A DNA stretch of 64,000 nucleotides. It comes from Pseudomonas sp. B21-040. GTDB taxonomy: Bacteria; Pseudomonadota; Gammaproteobacteria; Pseudomonadales; Pseudomonadaceae. Both the position numbers and the translations under genes were made by a program. Location of the stretch: positions 6,131,501-6,195,500 of the forward strand of contig NZ_CP087176.1 of NCBI RefSeq assembly GCF_024748695.1, read 5' to 3'. The notes beneath the pieces are model-generated. The model saw only the letters and a list, made by a program, of their open reading frames with translations. It did no database searches and was not told where the DNA came from. This document shows positions 1 to 8,489 of this stretch, one piece after another. Within the stretch, counting starts at the first letter, position 1. The number at the start of each line of letters is the position of its first letter.

Positions 1-57
1 TGGTATTTCGAAGTGAGCCAGCGGCCTTCGATGATCGCGACGATGCCCAAGGTTTAG
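1..57 (+). CDS. C-terminal tail of an unidentified protein (partial)
   Basis: Frame 1 is open from the window edge and ends at a TAG (55-57), giving an 18-residue tail that ends in MIATMPKV. It is followed by a REP-type repeat, as at gene ends elsewhere in the window. Too little is present to name a family, and it could be a chance open frame. Confidence 0.3.
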   Translation, partial: WYFEVSQRPSMIATMPKV

Positions 58-79
58 ATCTTCGCTGACTGTTCCGGCC

Positions 80-197
80 TCATCGCGAGCAGGTCGAATC
101 GTCGCACCGTCGCTCCTACAGTTTGATCTTTGCTCCCTGAAGATCCCCTGTAGGAGTGAGCCGGCTCCGGGCGGCGTTCCGACGATGGCACCACACC
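80..197. repeat. REP pair (GCTCCTACAG class)
   Basis: Two inverted copies of a REP-like unit: one arm ends in GCTCCTACAG and the other begins CTGTAGGAGTGAGCCGG, separated by about 25 bases. The outer parts are degenerate. It lies between the gene tail at 57 and the end of creD. Nothing else is seen in 58-279. Confidence 0.55.
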
Positions 198-279
198 TGA
201 TCTAATGGAAACAGCTCAAAAATCAGCGTCGCCAACACCGCCCCTTCCCGCTGATCCTCCCGTAACCCGATCGACCGGC

Positions 280-1650
280 TCATTGCACCGCCCCCAAGTC
301 AAACTCCAGTGGCTTGGCCGTCTTCTGACCGATCCCGTACCAGTCCAGCTTGCGGGTCAGCACCATGAACACGCCCAGCAACCCGAACAGCAACAACGAG
401 CCCATCAGCAGCGCATAGTCCTCGGCACTCAACAATACATAGAGCACGCCGTACAACGCCGCCAACCCCGCCGAAAAACTCAAGCCATGGCGCACGCTGC
501 GCAGCACATGGCAAACATAGAACCCGATCAACAACACACAACAGGCGGACGACAACAGATACGCCAGCGCAAAACCGATGTGCTCCGACAGCGACAGCAG
601 CAACAGGTAGAAGAAGGCCAATGCCACGCCGACCAATGCATATTGCACCGGGTGCACCGCCAGGCTTTTCAACACTTCGAACAGGAAGAAACCGGCGAAC
701 GTCAGCACGATGAACAGCAAGGCATATTTGATCGCACGATCACTCTTGAGGTACTGATCCACCGGGTCGATGAAACTCACGCCGAAGCTGCGCCCGTTGT
801 ACGCCTCGCAACCACCGCCTGACACGCAACTGTTCAGCGCTTCCTGCAAGTTGGTGGAGAAGAACGAGGTCTGCCAGTTGGCGGTGAAACCTTGATCGTT
901 CACCTCACGCTGGGCCGGCAGAAAATTGCCGATAAAACTTGGATGGGGCCAGTTGGCAGTCAAAGACACCTGGCTGGTTTTCCCGACCGGAAGGACCTGT
1001 AACTGACCAGTGCCCTGCAAACGCAGGTCGAATCCGAAGGCCAGCTCAGTGGCTTGTTTTGCGTCCAGCGCCGGCAGCGTCACGTGCACACCTTCCCCCA
1101 GCCAGCCCACCTGGCTGCCCGGTACGAAGTCCAGAGGCTGGCCGTTCAGGTCCAGTTTCAAGGCGTTTTCGATGCCGCGAATGTCGCTGATACCCACCGC
1201 CAAAAACGGCTGGTCGAACTGGTAATCAGCAAAGTCTTCCTTGATGCCCAATTGCGCCGGAATCGAAAAATGCCCGCTGATGTGGTTGTCCGCATGGAAC
1301 AGGCGCGCCTCGTAAATACCCCGCAAGCGCAGTTCAGTCTGAATCTGGCCATCAAGCTCGAAACGCTCCGGGAGGAAATACAGGCGGCCGCGCTCCAGGC
1401 CGACCTCCTGATAGCGTTGGTTGGTTTTCTGGTTGAGCTTCCAGGTGCGCACCACTTTGCGATAGGGCACCACCATCAACGGCCCGCTCAGTTGTTGGCT
1501 GGTGCTGGAACTGCGGGCGATGTCTTCGAGCACACCGTCGCGCAGTTGCTGGCGGTCCTGGATCACGCCGTTGATCATCAAGAGCGGGATCAGTAACAAC
1601 AGAATCAGAAGGGCAATCGCCCCCAGTTTTAGGGTCAGGCTTCGGTTCAT
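280..1650 (-). CDS. creD: Inner membrane protein CreD
   Basis: A 456-residue membrane protein that matches the CreD family in length and layout: one N-terminal membrane segment (about residues 8-27), a large soluble middle region, and a cluster of hydrophobic helices from about residue 305 to the end. CreD belongs to the CreBC regulon and is linked to envelope stress and beta-lactam tolerance; its molecular function is not known. The ATG at 1650 has GGGAGAG upstream. It lies 93 bases after creC in the same direction, and a Cre-tag-like direct repeat (1715-1730) sits in that gap, so it may have its own CreB-dependent promoter. Confidence 0.9.
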   Translation of the reverse strand: MNRSLTLKLGAIALLILLLLIPLLMINGVIQDRQQLRDGVLEDIARSSSTSQQLSGPLMVVPYRKVVRTWKLNQKTNQRYQEVGLERGRLYFLPERFELDGQIQTELRLRGIYEARLFHADNHISGHFSIPAQLGIKEDFADYQFDQPFLAVGISDIRGIENALKLDLNGQPLDFVPGSQVGWLGEGVHVTLPALDAKQATELAFGFDLRLQGTGQLQVLPVGKTSQVSLTANWPHPSFIGNFLPAQREVNDQGFTANWQTSFFSTNLQEALNSCVSGGGCEAYNGRSFGVSFIDPVDQYLKSDRAIKYALLFIVLTFAGFFLFEVLKSLAVHPVQYALVGVALAFFYLLLLSLSEHIGFALAYLLSSACCVLLIGFYVCHVLRSVRHGLSFSAGLAALYGVLYVLLSAEDYALLMGSLLLFGLLGVFMVLTRKLDWYGIGQKTAKPLEFDLGAVQ

Positions 1651-1714
1651 GGGACTCTCCCTGTTTGGATGGGGAGAGTCTGGGATGGCTGTGTGGGGGA
1701 TTTATGAGGGGAAT

Positions 1715-1730
1715 GTGGAGATTATGTGGA
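1715..1730 (-). promoter_or_regulatory. Candidate CreB box upstream of creD
   Basis: Read on the minus strand, the creC-creD gap contains TCCAC-N6-TCCAC. This is the spacing of the known Cre tag (TTCAC-N6-TTCAC), with one matching substitution in each half. It lies about 65-80 bases upstream of the creD start and downstream of the creC stop. The site is seen; its use by CreB is inferred. Confidence 0.5.
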
Positions 1731-1743
1731 GACTGGGTCGGCC

Positions 1744-3162
1744 CTAAGCCATGCGCAACGTCACTTCAACCCCACCGTCGACATTGCCGATGCTCAATGT
1801 CCCGCCATGCAACTTGACCACTTCTTCGACAAAATTGAGACCGAGCCCGGTGCTCTTGCGCCCGCTGTCCGGGCGCGGCAATGAGTAGAACCGCTCGCTC
1901 AACCTCGGCAACGCATAGTCGGGAATCGCCTCGGCCTGGTTGAACAGTTTGAACTCGATCTGCTCTCCAACCGGCTCGGCACTGAATCGCAGCAGCCCCT
2001 TGGCCGGGGTGAAATCCAGTGCGTTCTCCAGCAAATTGGCCAATGCCTGGCGCAACAAAAACGGCTCGCCTGTCAAAGCAAGACCAGCCGGAATCCGTTG
2101 CTCCACCCGCAACTGCTTGCCTTCGATCCGCGCCGCCTGGGCCTTCAACAATTCATCCACCAACCCGGCCAGCGACACCTCTACACGCTCTTCCAGCCCC
2201 TGACGCTGCTCGACCTGAGCCAGGTTCAACAGCCGTTCAATCAACTGCTGCATCCGCACACTTTCACTGTCGATATTGCTGACGAACCGCTGCTGCTGGG
2301 CCAATGGCATTTCACCTTGCAGCAATTCCGCCGCACCGCGAATCGCCGCCAACGGGCTCTTCAACTCATGAGTCAGGGTGTGCACATAACGCTCGACATA
2401 GGCTTTGCCTTCGAGCTGCGTGCGCATCTGTTCCACCGCTGTCGCCAGTTGCTCCAGTTCACCGCCGCGATAGTGTGGAACCTCGACCCGTCGGCCTTCA
2501 CTCACCGCTTGTGCATAAGCCGTCAACCGTCGCAACGCTGCGCTCAACCACCACGACAACAACGCACCAAACACCAGGCCGAGACCGATCAGCCCGGCGC
2601 CATAGGCCAGCAATCGTCGCTCGGTACGATCGACATAAGGCTGCAACGAACTGTTGGGCTTGGCCACGGTGACTACGCCGATGATCTGGCCGTTGTCGCG
2701 GATCGGCGCGCCGACGTGCATCACCGAGGAGGTTGCATCGTTCGGATCACTGCGCGTGGAGCGTGCGCCGTACTCGCCGCGCAGGGTCAGGTAGACATCG
2801 TTCCAGCGTGAGTAATCCTGCCCCACCGCCATGCCGCTGGAGTCCAGCACCACAATGCCCTTGGCATCGGTGACGTAGATGCGATGGTTGACCTGATTTT
2901 TCGGCAAGCCCCAGATGCTCGCCTTCGGCTGCCGCTCGCCGTACGCCTTGAGCAGCTGCGGCCAGCGATTCTGGTTGAGGGTGCCGGCCTTGAAGTCATC
3001 GCGCAGGATTTCGGCCATCAGGTTGGCGGTGTCGACCAGGGTTTCTTCGGTGGACTGGCGCACACCGGGGCGGATTTCCTCCATCACGGTGTTGAGCACG
3101 AAATAACCGGTCAGGCCGATGAACAGCACGTAGACCAGGAAAATCCGGATTCCCAGCGGCAT
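1744..3162 (-). CDS. creC: Sensor histidine kinase CreC
   Basis: A 472-residue sensor kinase. An N-terminal membrane helix (about 5-25) is followed by a periplasmic sensor region, a second membrane segment (about 185-207), a HAMP-like linker, the phospho-acceptor motif THELKSP with His265, and an ATPase domain with N box (NLLENALDF) and G box (TGLGLNFV). The start at 3162 overlaps the creB stop as TGATG, so the two are translationally coupled; a longer frame reaching 3366 would run through creB and was rejected. CreC phosphorylates CreB. In pseudomonads the system responds to PBP4 inhibition. Confidence 0.92.
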   Translation of the reverse strand: MPLGIRIFLVYVLFIGLTGYFVLNTVMEEIRPGVRQSTEETLVDTANLMAEILRDDFKAGTLNQNRWPQLLKAYGERQPKASIWGLPKNQVNHRIYVTDAKGIVVLDSSGMAVGQDYSRWNDVYLTLRGEYGARSTRSDPNDATSSVMHVGAPIRDNGQIIGVVTVAKPNSSLQPYVDRTERRLLAYGAGLIGLGLVFGALLSWWLSAALRRLTAYAQAVSEGRRVEVPHYRGGELEQLATAVEQMRTQLEGKAYVERYVHTLTHELKSPLAAIRGAAELLQGEMPLAQQQRFVSNIDSESVRMQQLIERLLNLAQVEQRQGLEERVEVSLAGLVDELLKAQAARIEGKQLRVEQRIPAGLALTGEPFLLRQALANLLENALDFTPAKGLLRFSAEPVGEQIEFKLFNQAEAIPDYALPRLSERFYSLPRPDSGRKSTGLGLNFVEEVVKLHGGTLSIGNVDGGVEVTLRMA

Positions 3163-3842
3163 CAGCTGTGCCCCGGGCTGTAGCTGTAGCCGAGGCCGCG
3201 ATGGGTCTGGATCGGCTCGGCGTCCGCCCGCACCAGACGCAATTTGGCGCGCACGCTCTTGATGTGGCTGTCGATACTGCGCTCGTAACCGGCATCGGCG
3301 GCGATGCCCAGTGCATCCAGCAATTGCTCGCGGCTGAACACCCGCTCGGGTTGTTCCAGCAGGCATTGCAGCAAGCGGAATTCGTGGCGGGTCAGGCTCA
3401 GCGCTTGGCCACGGTAATTGATTTGCACCCGTTCGCTGTCGATGCGGAACAGCGCCGATGGGACCTCGGCCACCGCTCTTGGGGCCATGCGTTTTAGAAT
3501 CGCCCGGACCCGAGCGGCCACTTCCCGTGGGCTGAACGGTTTAACCACGTAATCGTCGGCACCGATTTCCAGACCTACCACACGATCGATTTCGGCATCG
3601 CGGGCACTGAGAAAAATCACCGGCACATCGCTGAAACGGCGCAATTGCTTGCAGGTCTCAAAGCCGCTGATGTCCGGCAAACCGATGTCGAGAATGATCA
3701 AATCGGCCGGCGTGGCGCGCTGATGGTCCAGCGCTGCCGCGCCAAGGTTCAGCCAGGTCGTGGTGAAGCCCTCACCCTGCAACGCGAAAATCAGGGTGTC
3801 GGCAATCGCCGCTTCGTCTTCGACAATCAAGATATGAGGCAT
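3162..3842 (-). CDS. creB: Response regulator CreB
   Basis: A 226-residue OmpR-type regulator. The receiver domain occupies about 1-115, with acidic pocket E8/D9 and phosphorylation site Asp52 (LIILDIGLPD). A C-terminal winged helix ends in RGLGYSYSPGHS. The start is set at MPHILIVEDE (3842), where receiver homology begins; an upstream ATG at 3884 would add 14 unlikely residues. It is first in the creBCD unit and overlaps creC by one base. It is expected to bind Cre-tag repeats such as the one before creD. Confidence 0.92.
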   Translation of the reverse strand: MPHILIVEDEAAIADTLIFALQGEGFTTTWLNLGAAALDHQRATPADLIILDIGLPDISGFETCKQLRRFSDVPVIFLSARDAEIDRVVGLEIGADDYVVKPFSPREVAARVRAILKRMAPRAVAEVPSALFRIDSERVQINYRGQALSLTRHEFRLLQCLLEQPERVFSREQLLDALGIAADAGYERSIDSHIKSVRAKLRLVRADAEPIQTHRGLGYSYSPGHS

Positions 3843-3916
3843 GGCGTCCTGGCCCGGCAAAGAAGTGGGCGAACGGTGCCCCAAGGCTCACGTCACGTCA
3901 ATCGGACCAACTGAAA

Positions 3917-4420
3917 TCAGCAGTCGGGTTTGTCGGCGGTAAAACGGCGTGCCGGGTTCACCGCCGCGCCGAACTCACGCAAGGCTTTGGCGCCGATCAA
4001 CAAAGGGTAGTTGAAGCTGCTGCGGTCAGTCAGGTTGACCTCCACGGTGCGCTTGACGTTGCCCAGGCACAGTTCCAGATCGACCACCGGGCGCTTGGAG
4101 GGCTCGACCACGTCAGTGTCGTCCTCTTCCTCGGAGCGCGTCTTGATTTTGCTGATCCGCGCGACCTTGTGTTCGTAGACCTTGTTGCTCGCATCCTTGG
4201 TGGCGAGGCGGAAACGCACCCATTCTTCCCCATCACGGGTAAAGGTTTCGATGTCCCGGGCCGACAGCGACGCGGTCAGGGCACCGGTGTCCATCTTGGC
4301 CTTGAGCACCTCGCCACCGATTTCCGGCAGCGCGATGTATTCGTAACGCCCGTACAGGGTCGGCTCGGCGGCCAGGACTGGCAGGGCCACAAGGGAAAGC
4401 AGTGCAAGAAGGGATTTCAC
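3917..4420 (-). CDS. Periplasmic retropepsin-like aspartic peptidase (PF05618 type)
   Basis: A 167-residue exported protein. A signal peptide (about 1-18, ending in VLAAEP) precedes a single retropepsin-like domain with the KMDTGALTASL active-site motif and the conserved end SSFNYPLLIGAKAL. This family was formerly called ATP-dependent zinc proteases. The start is a GTG at 4420, preceded by AAGGA on the minus strand; longer reading frames upstream run through a REP. It lies 75 bases beyond creB but is transcribed in the same direction. Substrate unknown. Confidence 0.75.
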   Translation of the reverse strand: MKSLLALLSLVALPVLAAEPTLYGRYEYIALPEIGGEVLKAKMDTGALTASLSARDIETFTRDGEEWVRFRLATKDASNKVYEHKVARISKIKTRSEEEDDTDVVEPSKRPVVDLELCLGNVKRTVEVNLTDRSSFNYPLLIGAKALREFGAAVNPARRFTADKPDC

Positions 4421-4494
4421 GTAATGGGCTTCCTTGAGGAGTGGGCAGCGGCATTTTAGACCGTCAGCGAGCAATTCGTTCGTTCCTGAGATCG

Positions 4495-4573
4495 CATCGC
4501 GAGCAAGCTCGGCTCCTACAGTGGATTGGGGGTACGCAACGAAACCTTGTGGGAGCCGAGCTTGCTCGCGATG
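4495..4573. repeat. REP pair (GCTCCTACAG class)
   Basis: Inverted arms CGCGAGCAAGCTCGGCTCC and GGGAGCCGAGCTTGCTCGCG are separated by about 40 bases. It lies between divergently transcribed genes. Confidence 0.8.
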
Positions 4574-4719
4574 GGGCCGGATCAATCAGCACAACAGCTT
4601 GGCAGATCCAATTTCGCTCAAGCATATCGGGCCAATCGTGAAACATTCGTCACCGCTGATTTGGCCTGTCGCCCGAAGCTGCTTATCATGGCGCGCCCAA
4701 AGGATTCCAAGAGTTACTT

Positions 4720-5607
4720 ATGCGCCGCCTGCTCACCGGCTGTTTCGTTACCCTGCTGCTGTTGCTCAACACCTTGGTCCTGATCGGACCGATGATGGTG
4801 TTTGCCCTGCTCAAACTGGTCCTGTCCGGGCGCTTTCGCGATTACGCCTCCTGGGTGGTGATGTGGATTGCCGAAACCTGGGCCGAAATCGACAAGCTGA
4901 TCTTTCGCCTGTGCATCCCCACGCAATGGGACATTCGGGGCGGCAATGACCTGCGCATCGACACCTCTTACCTGGTGATCAGCAATCATCAATCCTGGGT
5001 CGATATCCCGGCATTGATCCAGACACTGAATCGCCGCACGCCGTTCTTCAAATTCTTCCTCAAGAAAGAGCTGATCTGGGTGCCGTTCCTGGGGTTGGCG
5101 TGGTGGGCGCTGGATTATCCGTTCATGAAGCGCTACACCAAGGCCTTCCTGGCCAAGCATCCGGAACTGGCCGGCAAGGATCTGGAGATCACCAAAGCGG
5201 CATGCGAGTTGTACAAGCGTCAGCCGGTGACAGTGGTCAATTACCTGGAAGGCACTCGCTATACCGCAGCAAAAAGTGTTCAGCAGCCATCACCCTTCAC
5301 TCACCTGCTGCGGCCCAAGGCCGGCGGGGTGGCGTTTGTGCTGGCAGCAATGGGTGAACAGCTGGACGCCATCCTCGATGTAACGGTGGTGTACCCGCAA
5401 CCGACGATTCCGGGGTTCTGGGATTTGATCAGTGGCGGCGTGCCGAGGGTCATCATCGACATCAAGACCCGCGAACTCGACCCGGCGTTGTGGCAGGGTG
5501 ATTACGAAAACGATCCGCTGTTTCGCGAAAAAATCCAGAACTGGGTCAACCAGCTCTGGATCGAAAAGGACCAGCGCATCGACGCCTTGCGCGCCGAACG
5601 CCGTTGA
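4720..5607 (+). CDS. 1-acyl-sn-glycerol-3-phosphate acyltransferase-like (PlsC/YihG type)
   Basis: A 295-residue membrane-associated acyltransferase. The N-terminal hydrophobic segment (about 5-30) is followed by the catalytic NHQSWVD motif (HX4D, near residue 88) and the substrate-binding EGTR motif (YLEGTRYT). Length and layout match the YihG/LCLAT-type branch of PlsC proteins, which acylate lysophosphatidic acid or related lipids. It is monocistronic and converges on a minus-strand gene whose stop codon is only one base away (5609). Acyl-chain preference cannot be read from sequence. Confidence 0.85.
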   Translation: MRRLLTGCFVTLLLLLNTLVLIGPMMVFALLKLVLSGRFRDYASWVVMWIAETWAEIDKLIFRLCIPTQWDIRGGNDLRIDTSYLVISNHQSWVDIPALIQTLNRRTPFFKFFLKKELIWVPFLGLAWWALDYPFMKRYTKAFLAKHPELAGKDLEITKAACELYKRQPVTVVNYLEGTRYTAAKSVQQPSPFTHLLRPKAGGVAFVLAAMGEQLDAILDVTVVYPQPTIPGFWDLISGGVPRVIIDIKTRELDPALWQGDYENDPLFREKIQNWVNQLWIEKDQRIDALRAERR

Positions 5608-5608
5608 A

Positions 5609-6169
5609 TCAGGTACCGGTGCCTGCGCCCCAGATCCCGCCCAGGTTTGTCAGCAGCGACCCGCCGACGCCCTGCTGACCAAAAAATTGCAGAAGCACGG
5701 GGGCAAACAGGCCGATCATGCCAGTGTCCATGCCCAACGCGCTGAAGGCACTGTTCAGGTCGTTGGTGTTATTCACGTTGCCCAAGACGTTGCCCAGACC
5801 TGCCGCTTGACCGGACGAGCCAAGCAAGCCGCTGAGGACACCCAGTTCACCGCCACCGGACAGTAAGTCGATTCCGGGCACGCTTTTGGACAACTCCGAG
5901 TAGTCGGTCGAACTCAATTGATTCTTCGCCAGACCGAGCATCGCCCCGGCACCGCCAATGGCTTGTTCTGGCGTCACGTTTAACTGGCTGAGGGCACTCA
6001 GCAGACCGGCCGTCTGCGCGGTCGTCGCAGTCGGCGCGGACGCGGCGGCGTCATCGGCCTGCGTGCCGGAGAGGGCATTGGCCGCATCGAACAGGCTGAA
6101 CTGAGCAAAGACCGGACTGGCCGCCAGACACATCAGCGAAGCCAGTGCAAAACCGCGTGAAATCTTCAT
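5609..6169 (-). CDS. DUF2780 secreted protein (VcgC/VcgE-like)
   Basis: A 186-residue protein with a signal peptide (about 1-23, cut after SPVFA) and a small-residue-rich body (LSQLNVTPEQAIGGAGAMLGLAK) typical of DUF2780. The family function is unknown; it is exported or periplasmic. The start at 6169 is supported by AGGA upstream; a longer frame to 6337 would lack a signal peptide at its N terminus. Its end lies against the acyltransferase end on the other strand. Confidence 0.75.
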   Translation of the reverse strand: MKISRGFALASLMCLAASPVFAQFSLFDAANALSGTQADDAAASAPTATTAQTAGLLSALSQLNVTPEQAIGGAGAMLGLAKNQLSSTDYSELSKSVPGIDLLSGGGELGVLSGLLGSSGQAAGLGNVLGNVNNTNDLNSAFSALGMDTGMIGLFAPVLLQFFGQQGVGGSLLTNLGGIWGAGTGT

Positions 6170-6384
6170 CCAGACATCCTCATGTGCCATGAAAACCACC
6201 CGGCAATGGGTGGCGAAAAACTGTGGTTTGGACTGGCATCCCAGGGGATTGTTCCAAGCCTTGGCGATCCCCTGACGAACAGTCGAAAAAGAATGCACCG
6301 GCGCTGCATCCAGTCTGGCCCCGCCCGCGTATATCAAGCACGGACAGACAATCCTGGCCGATTCCCTTCACGAGGATCATCACC

Positions 6385-6975
6385 ATGAAACACACATCGA
6401 TCAAAACGCCGTTGATTGCCAGCCTGCTGACCCTGGCCCTTGGTGGCGGACTCGTCCTGAACACCGTGCAAGCGGCAGACACGAGCCACTCTGTTATCGT
6501 CGGCGGCCAAAGCATGATGCAGAGCAAGGACATCATCGATAACGCGGTGAACTCCGCCGACCACACCACCCTGGTCGCCGCCGTGAAAGCCGCAGGCTTA
6601 GTGGAGACCCTCAAAGGCAAAGGTCCGTTTACCGTGTTCGCCCCGGTCAACTCGGCCTTCACCGCGCTGCCCGCCGGGACGGTCGACACGTTGCTCAAAT
6701 CTGAAAACAAAGCAGCGCTGAGCAAACTTCTGACTTACCACGTGGTCGCCGGCACGCTCGACATGAAGACTCTGGCCGAGAAGATCAAGGCCGGCGGCGG
6801 CAAGACCGAGCTCACCACCGTTGCCGGCGGCAAGCTCTGGGCGACGATGAACGGCCCGCACAACATCACCATCAAGGATGAAAAAGGTGACGTCGCCGAC
6901 ATCACCACCTACGACGTATACCAGTCCAACGGCGTGATTCAGGTCATCGACAAAGTGCTGATGCCGAAAAGCTGA
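6385..6975 (+). CDS. Fasciclin (FAS1) domain secreted protein
   Basis: A 196-residue exported protein: signal peptide (about 1-35, ending VQAAD), then one FAS1 domain carrying the typical blocks TLVAAVKAAGLVETLKG, FTVFAPVNSAF, LLTYHVVAG and NGVIQVIDKVLMP. FAS1 proteins act in adhesion or cell-surface interactions. ATG at 6385 follows a GAGG element. A strong hairpin terminator follows it, and an ECF sigma/anti-sigma pair lies next, so this gene may be a target of that sigma factor (inference from position). Confidence 0.85.
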   Translation: MKHTSIKTPLIASLLTLALGGGLVLNTVQAADTSHSVIVGGQSMMQSKDIIDNAVNSADHTTLVAAVKAAGLVETLKGKGPFTVFAPVNSAFTALPAGTVDTLLKSENKAALSKLLTYHVVAGTLDMKTLAEKIKAGGGKTELTTVAGGKLWATMNGPHNITIKDEKGDVADITTYDVYQSNGVIQVIDKVLMPKS

Positions 6976-6981
6976 GCCATA

Positions 6982-7016
6982 CCGCCGACCCCGTCCATCG
7001 GGGTCGGCGGGTCTTT
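6982..7016 (+). terminator. Intrinsic terminator after the fasciclin gene
   Basis: A perfect 11-bp stem (CCGCCGACCCC at 6982-6992, GGGGTCGGCGG at 7000-7010) is followed by GTCTTTT. It separates the fasciclin gene from the sigma factor gene. Confidence 0.8.
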
Positions 7017-7031
7017 TCGAGGTGTCCGGCC

Positions 7032-7676
7032 GTGAATGGAACAACCGCACGCAGTGAACTAACCTCTGCCTGCAACCGGCCCCGCACGCAGCCCACCACC
7101 GCACCCTCGACTGTCTGGAGAACTGCTATTTCCACCGCCGACGCCGATCAGCTCAGGCAGTTGTTGGCCCAGTGTTCACTGGGTGACCGCCGCGCTTTCG
7201 AGACGCTTTACCGCAGCGTCGGCCCACGCCTGCATGGCGTAGCGCTGCGTTTCATGGGGCGGCCGGATCTAGCTGAAGAAGTGCTGCAGGAAAGCTTTGT
7301 GCGCATCTGGAACAACGCCTCGCGCTACGAGGCGCATCTGTCGGCACCGCTGACCTGGATGATCAACATCACCCGTCATCAGGCGATCGATCAGTTGCGC
7401 AAACACCGCGACCGGCCGTTGAGTGACCTTGAAGAACAGGCGCTGGTGGATGAAAGCCCATCGGCCCACGAACAACTCAGCAGTGCCCGTGAGGCCAACG
7501 CCTTGAACCGCTGCCTGGAAAGCCTCGACGGCATGCAGCGTCAATCGATCACCGTGGCTTACTTTCAGGGGTTGTCCTGCTCTGAGCTCGCCGAACACCT
7601 GGCCGCGCCGTTGGGCTCGGTGAAATCCTGGATCCGCCGCGGTATGGAGCGACTGCGCAGGTGCCTTGAATCATGA
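7032..7676 (+). CDS. ECF-type RNA polymerase sigma factor
   Basis: A group 4 sigma-70 factor of up to 214 residues. Region 2 is seen at ALRFMGRPDLAEEVLQESFVRIW and region 4 helix-turn-helix at LSCSELAEHLAAPLGSVKSWIRRGMERLR. A GTG at 7032 with GAGG upstream gives the longest form, but the first 32 residues do not look like sigma sequence. Another candidate is an ATT at 7128 with a well-placed GGAG. The end overlaps the anti-sigma gene as ATGA, so the two are co-translated. The target regulon is not evident. Confidence 0.85.
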   Translation: MNGTTARSELTSACNRPRTQPTTAPSTVWRTAISTADADQLRQLLAQCSLGDRRAFETLYRSVGPRLHGVALRFMGRPDLAEEVLQESFVRIWNNASRYEAHLSAPLTWMINITRHQAIDQLRKHRDRPLSDLEEQALVDESPSAHEQLSSAREANALNRCLESLDGMQRQSITVAYFQGLSCSELAEHLAAPLGSVKSWIRRGMERLRRCLES

Positions 7677-8347
7677 ACTATCAAACCCCGACCCTGCGCC
7701 GCGCCCTCGCCGCCGATTACGCCATTGGCTTGATGCCCTCTGCCGCTCGTCGGCGTTTCGAACAGCTGTTGCTGGAAGACGCGGCGCTTCGTGCGGAATT
7801 AGCGCAGTGGCAGGAAAGCCTGGCCAGTTTGACCGAAGCGCTGCCCGAGCAGCCGGTGCCAGATCGGGTGTGGCAGGGAATTACGGCGCGGATTGAGCCG
7901 CAAGTGCTGCACATGCCGGAAAAACGTCAGTTCTGGAGCTGGTTACGAGTGACGGCGGCGGTTTGCTCGCTGGTGATCGCCGTGACGTTGGGTGTGATTT
8001 ATAACCGCGACAGTGCGCGTTACAGCGCCACGCTGCTGACTGCCGACGCGCAGCCTGCGCTGAAGGTTGAAGCGCATGAGGATTATTTGAACGTTGAGCC
8101 GCTGACGCTGGCAGCGGTTGATCCGGGGCGAAGTCTGGAGCTGTGGGCGATTCCAGCGGATGGCAAGCCGATTTCCCTTGGGGTAATTCCGGCGGGCGGT
8201 AAAGGCAAGGTTGAACTGAGCGACGTGCAGAAGGCGCTGATTGGCAAACCGATTGCGTTGGCGGTCAGTCTTGAGCCGAAGGGTGGTTCGCCGACGGGGC
8301 AACCAACGGGACCCGTTCTATATCAAGGAGCGTTGGCGGCCCTTTAA
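7673..8347 (+). CDS. RskA-type transmembrane anti-sigma factor
   Basis: A 224-residue anti-sigma-K-like protein. It has a cytoplasmic N-terminal domain (DYAIGLMPSAARRRFEQLLLEDAALRAELAQWQ), one membrane helix (about 88-108, VTAAVCSLVIAVTLGVIY) and a periplasmic domain with the family pattern LELWAIPADGKPISLGVIPAGG. It holds the upstream ECF factor inactive until an envelope signal triggers release. It overlaps the sigma gene by four bases (ATGA). A REP starts two bases after its stop. Confidence 0.85.
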   Translation: MNYQTPTLRRALAADYAIGLMPSAARRRFEQLLLEDAALRAELAQWQESLASLTEALPEQPVPDRVWQGITARIEPQVLHMPEKRQFWSWLRVTAAVCSLVIAVTLGVIYNRDSARYSATLLTADAQPALKVEAHEDYLNVEPLTLAAVDPGRSLELWAIPADGKPISLGVIPAGGKGKVELSDVQKALIGKPIALAVSLEPKGGSPTGQPTGPVLYQGALAAL

Positions 8348-8348
8348 T

Positions 8349-8433
8349 GATCGTTCCCACGCTCCGCGTGGGAATGCAGCCCGGGACGCAGAGCGTCACA
8401 GGAGGCGTTACCACGCAGAGCGTGGGAACGATC
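8349..8433. repeat. REP doublet (GATCGTTCCCACGC class)
   Basis: Inverted arms begin GATCGTTCCCACGCTCCGCG and end CGCAGAGCGTGGGAACGATC. It is the same class as the repeats flanking the RAYT gene at 20154. Confidence 0.9.
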
Positions 8434-8445
8434 ATCTCAGCCATA

Positions 8446-8478
8446 AAAAACGGCGACCCGAAGGTCGCCGTTTTGTTT
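8446..8478. terminator. Bidirectional intrinsic terminator
   Basis: A perfect 8-bp stem (CGGCGACC/GGTCGCCG, 8451-8458 and 8463-8470) with a CGAA loop has A-rich sequence before it and T-rich sequence after it. It can end both the anti-sigma transcript (plus) and fdhA (minus). Confidence 0.85.
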
Positions 8479-8489
8479 TGCGTGGAGGC

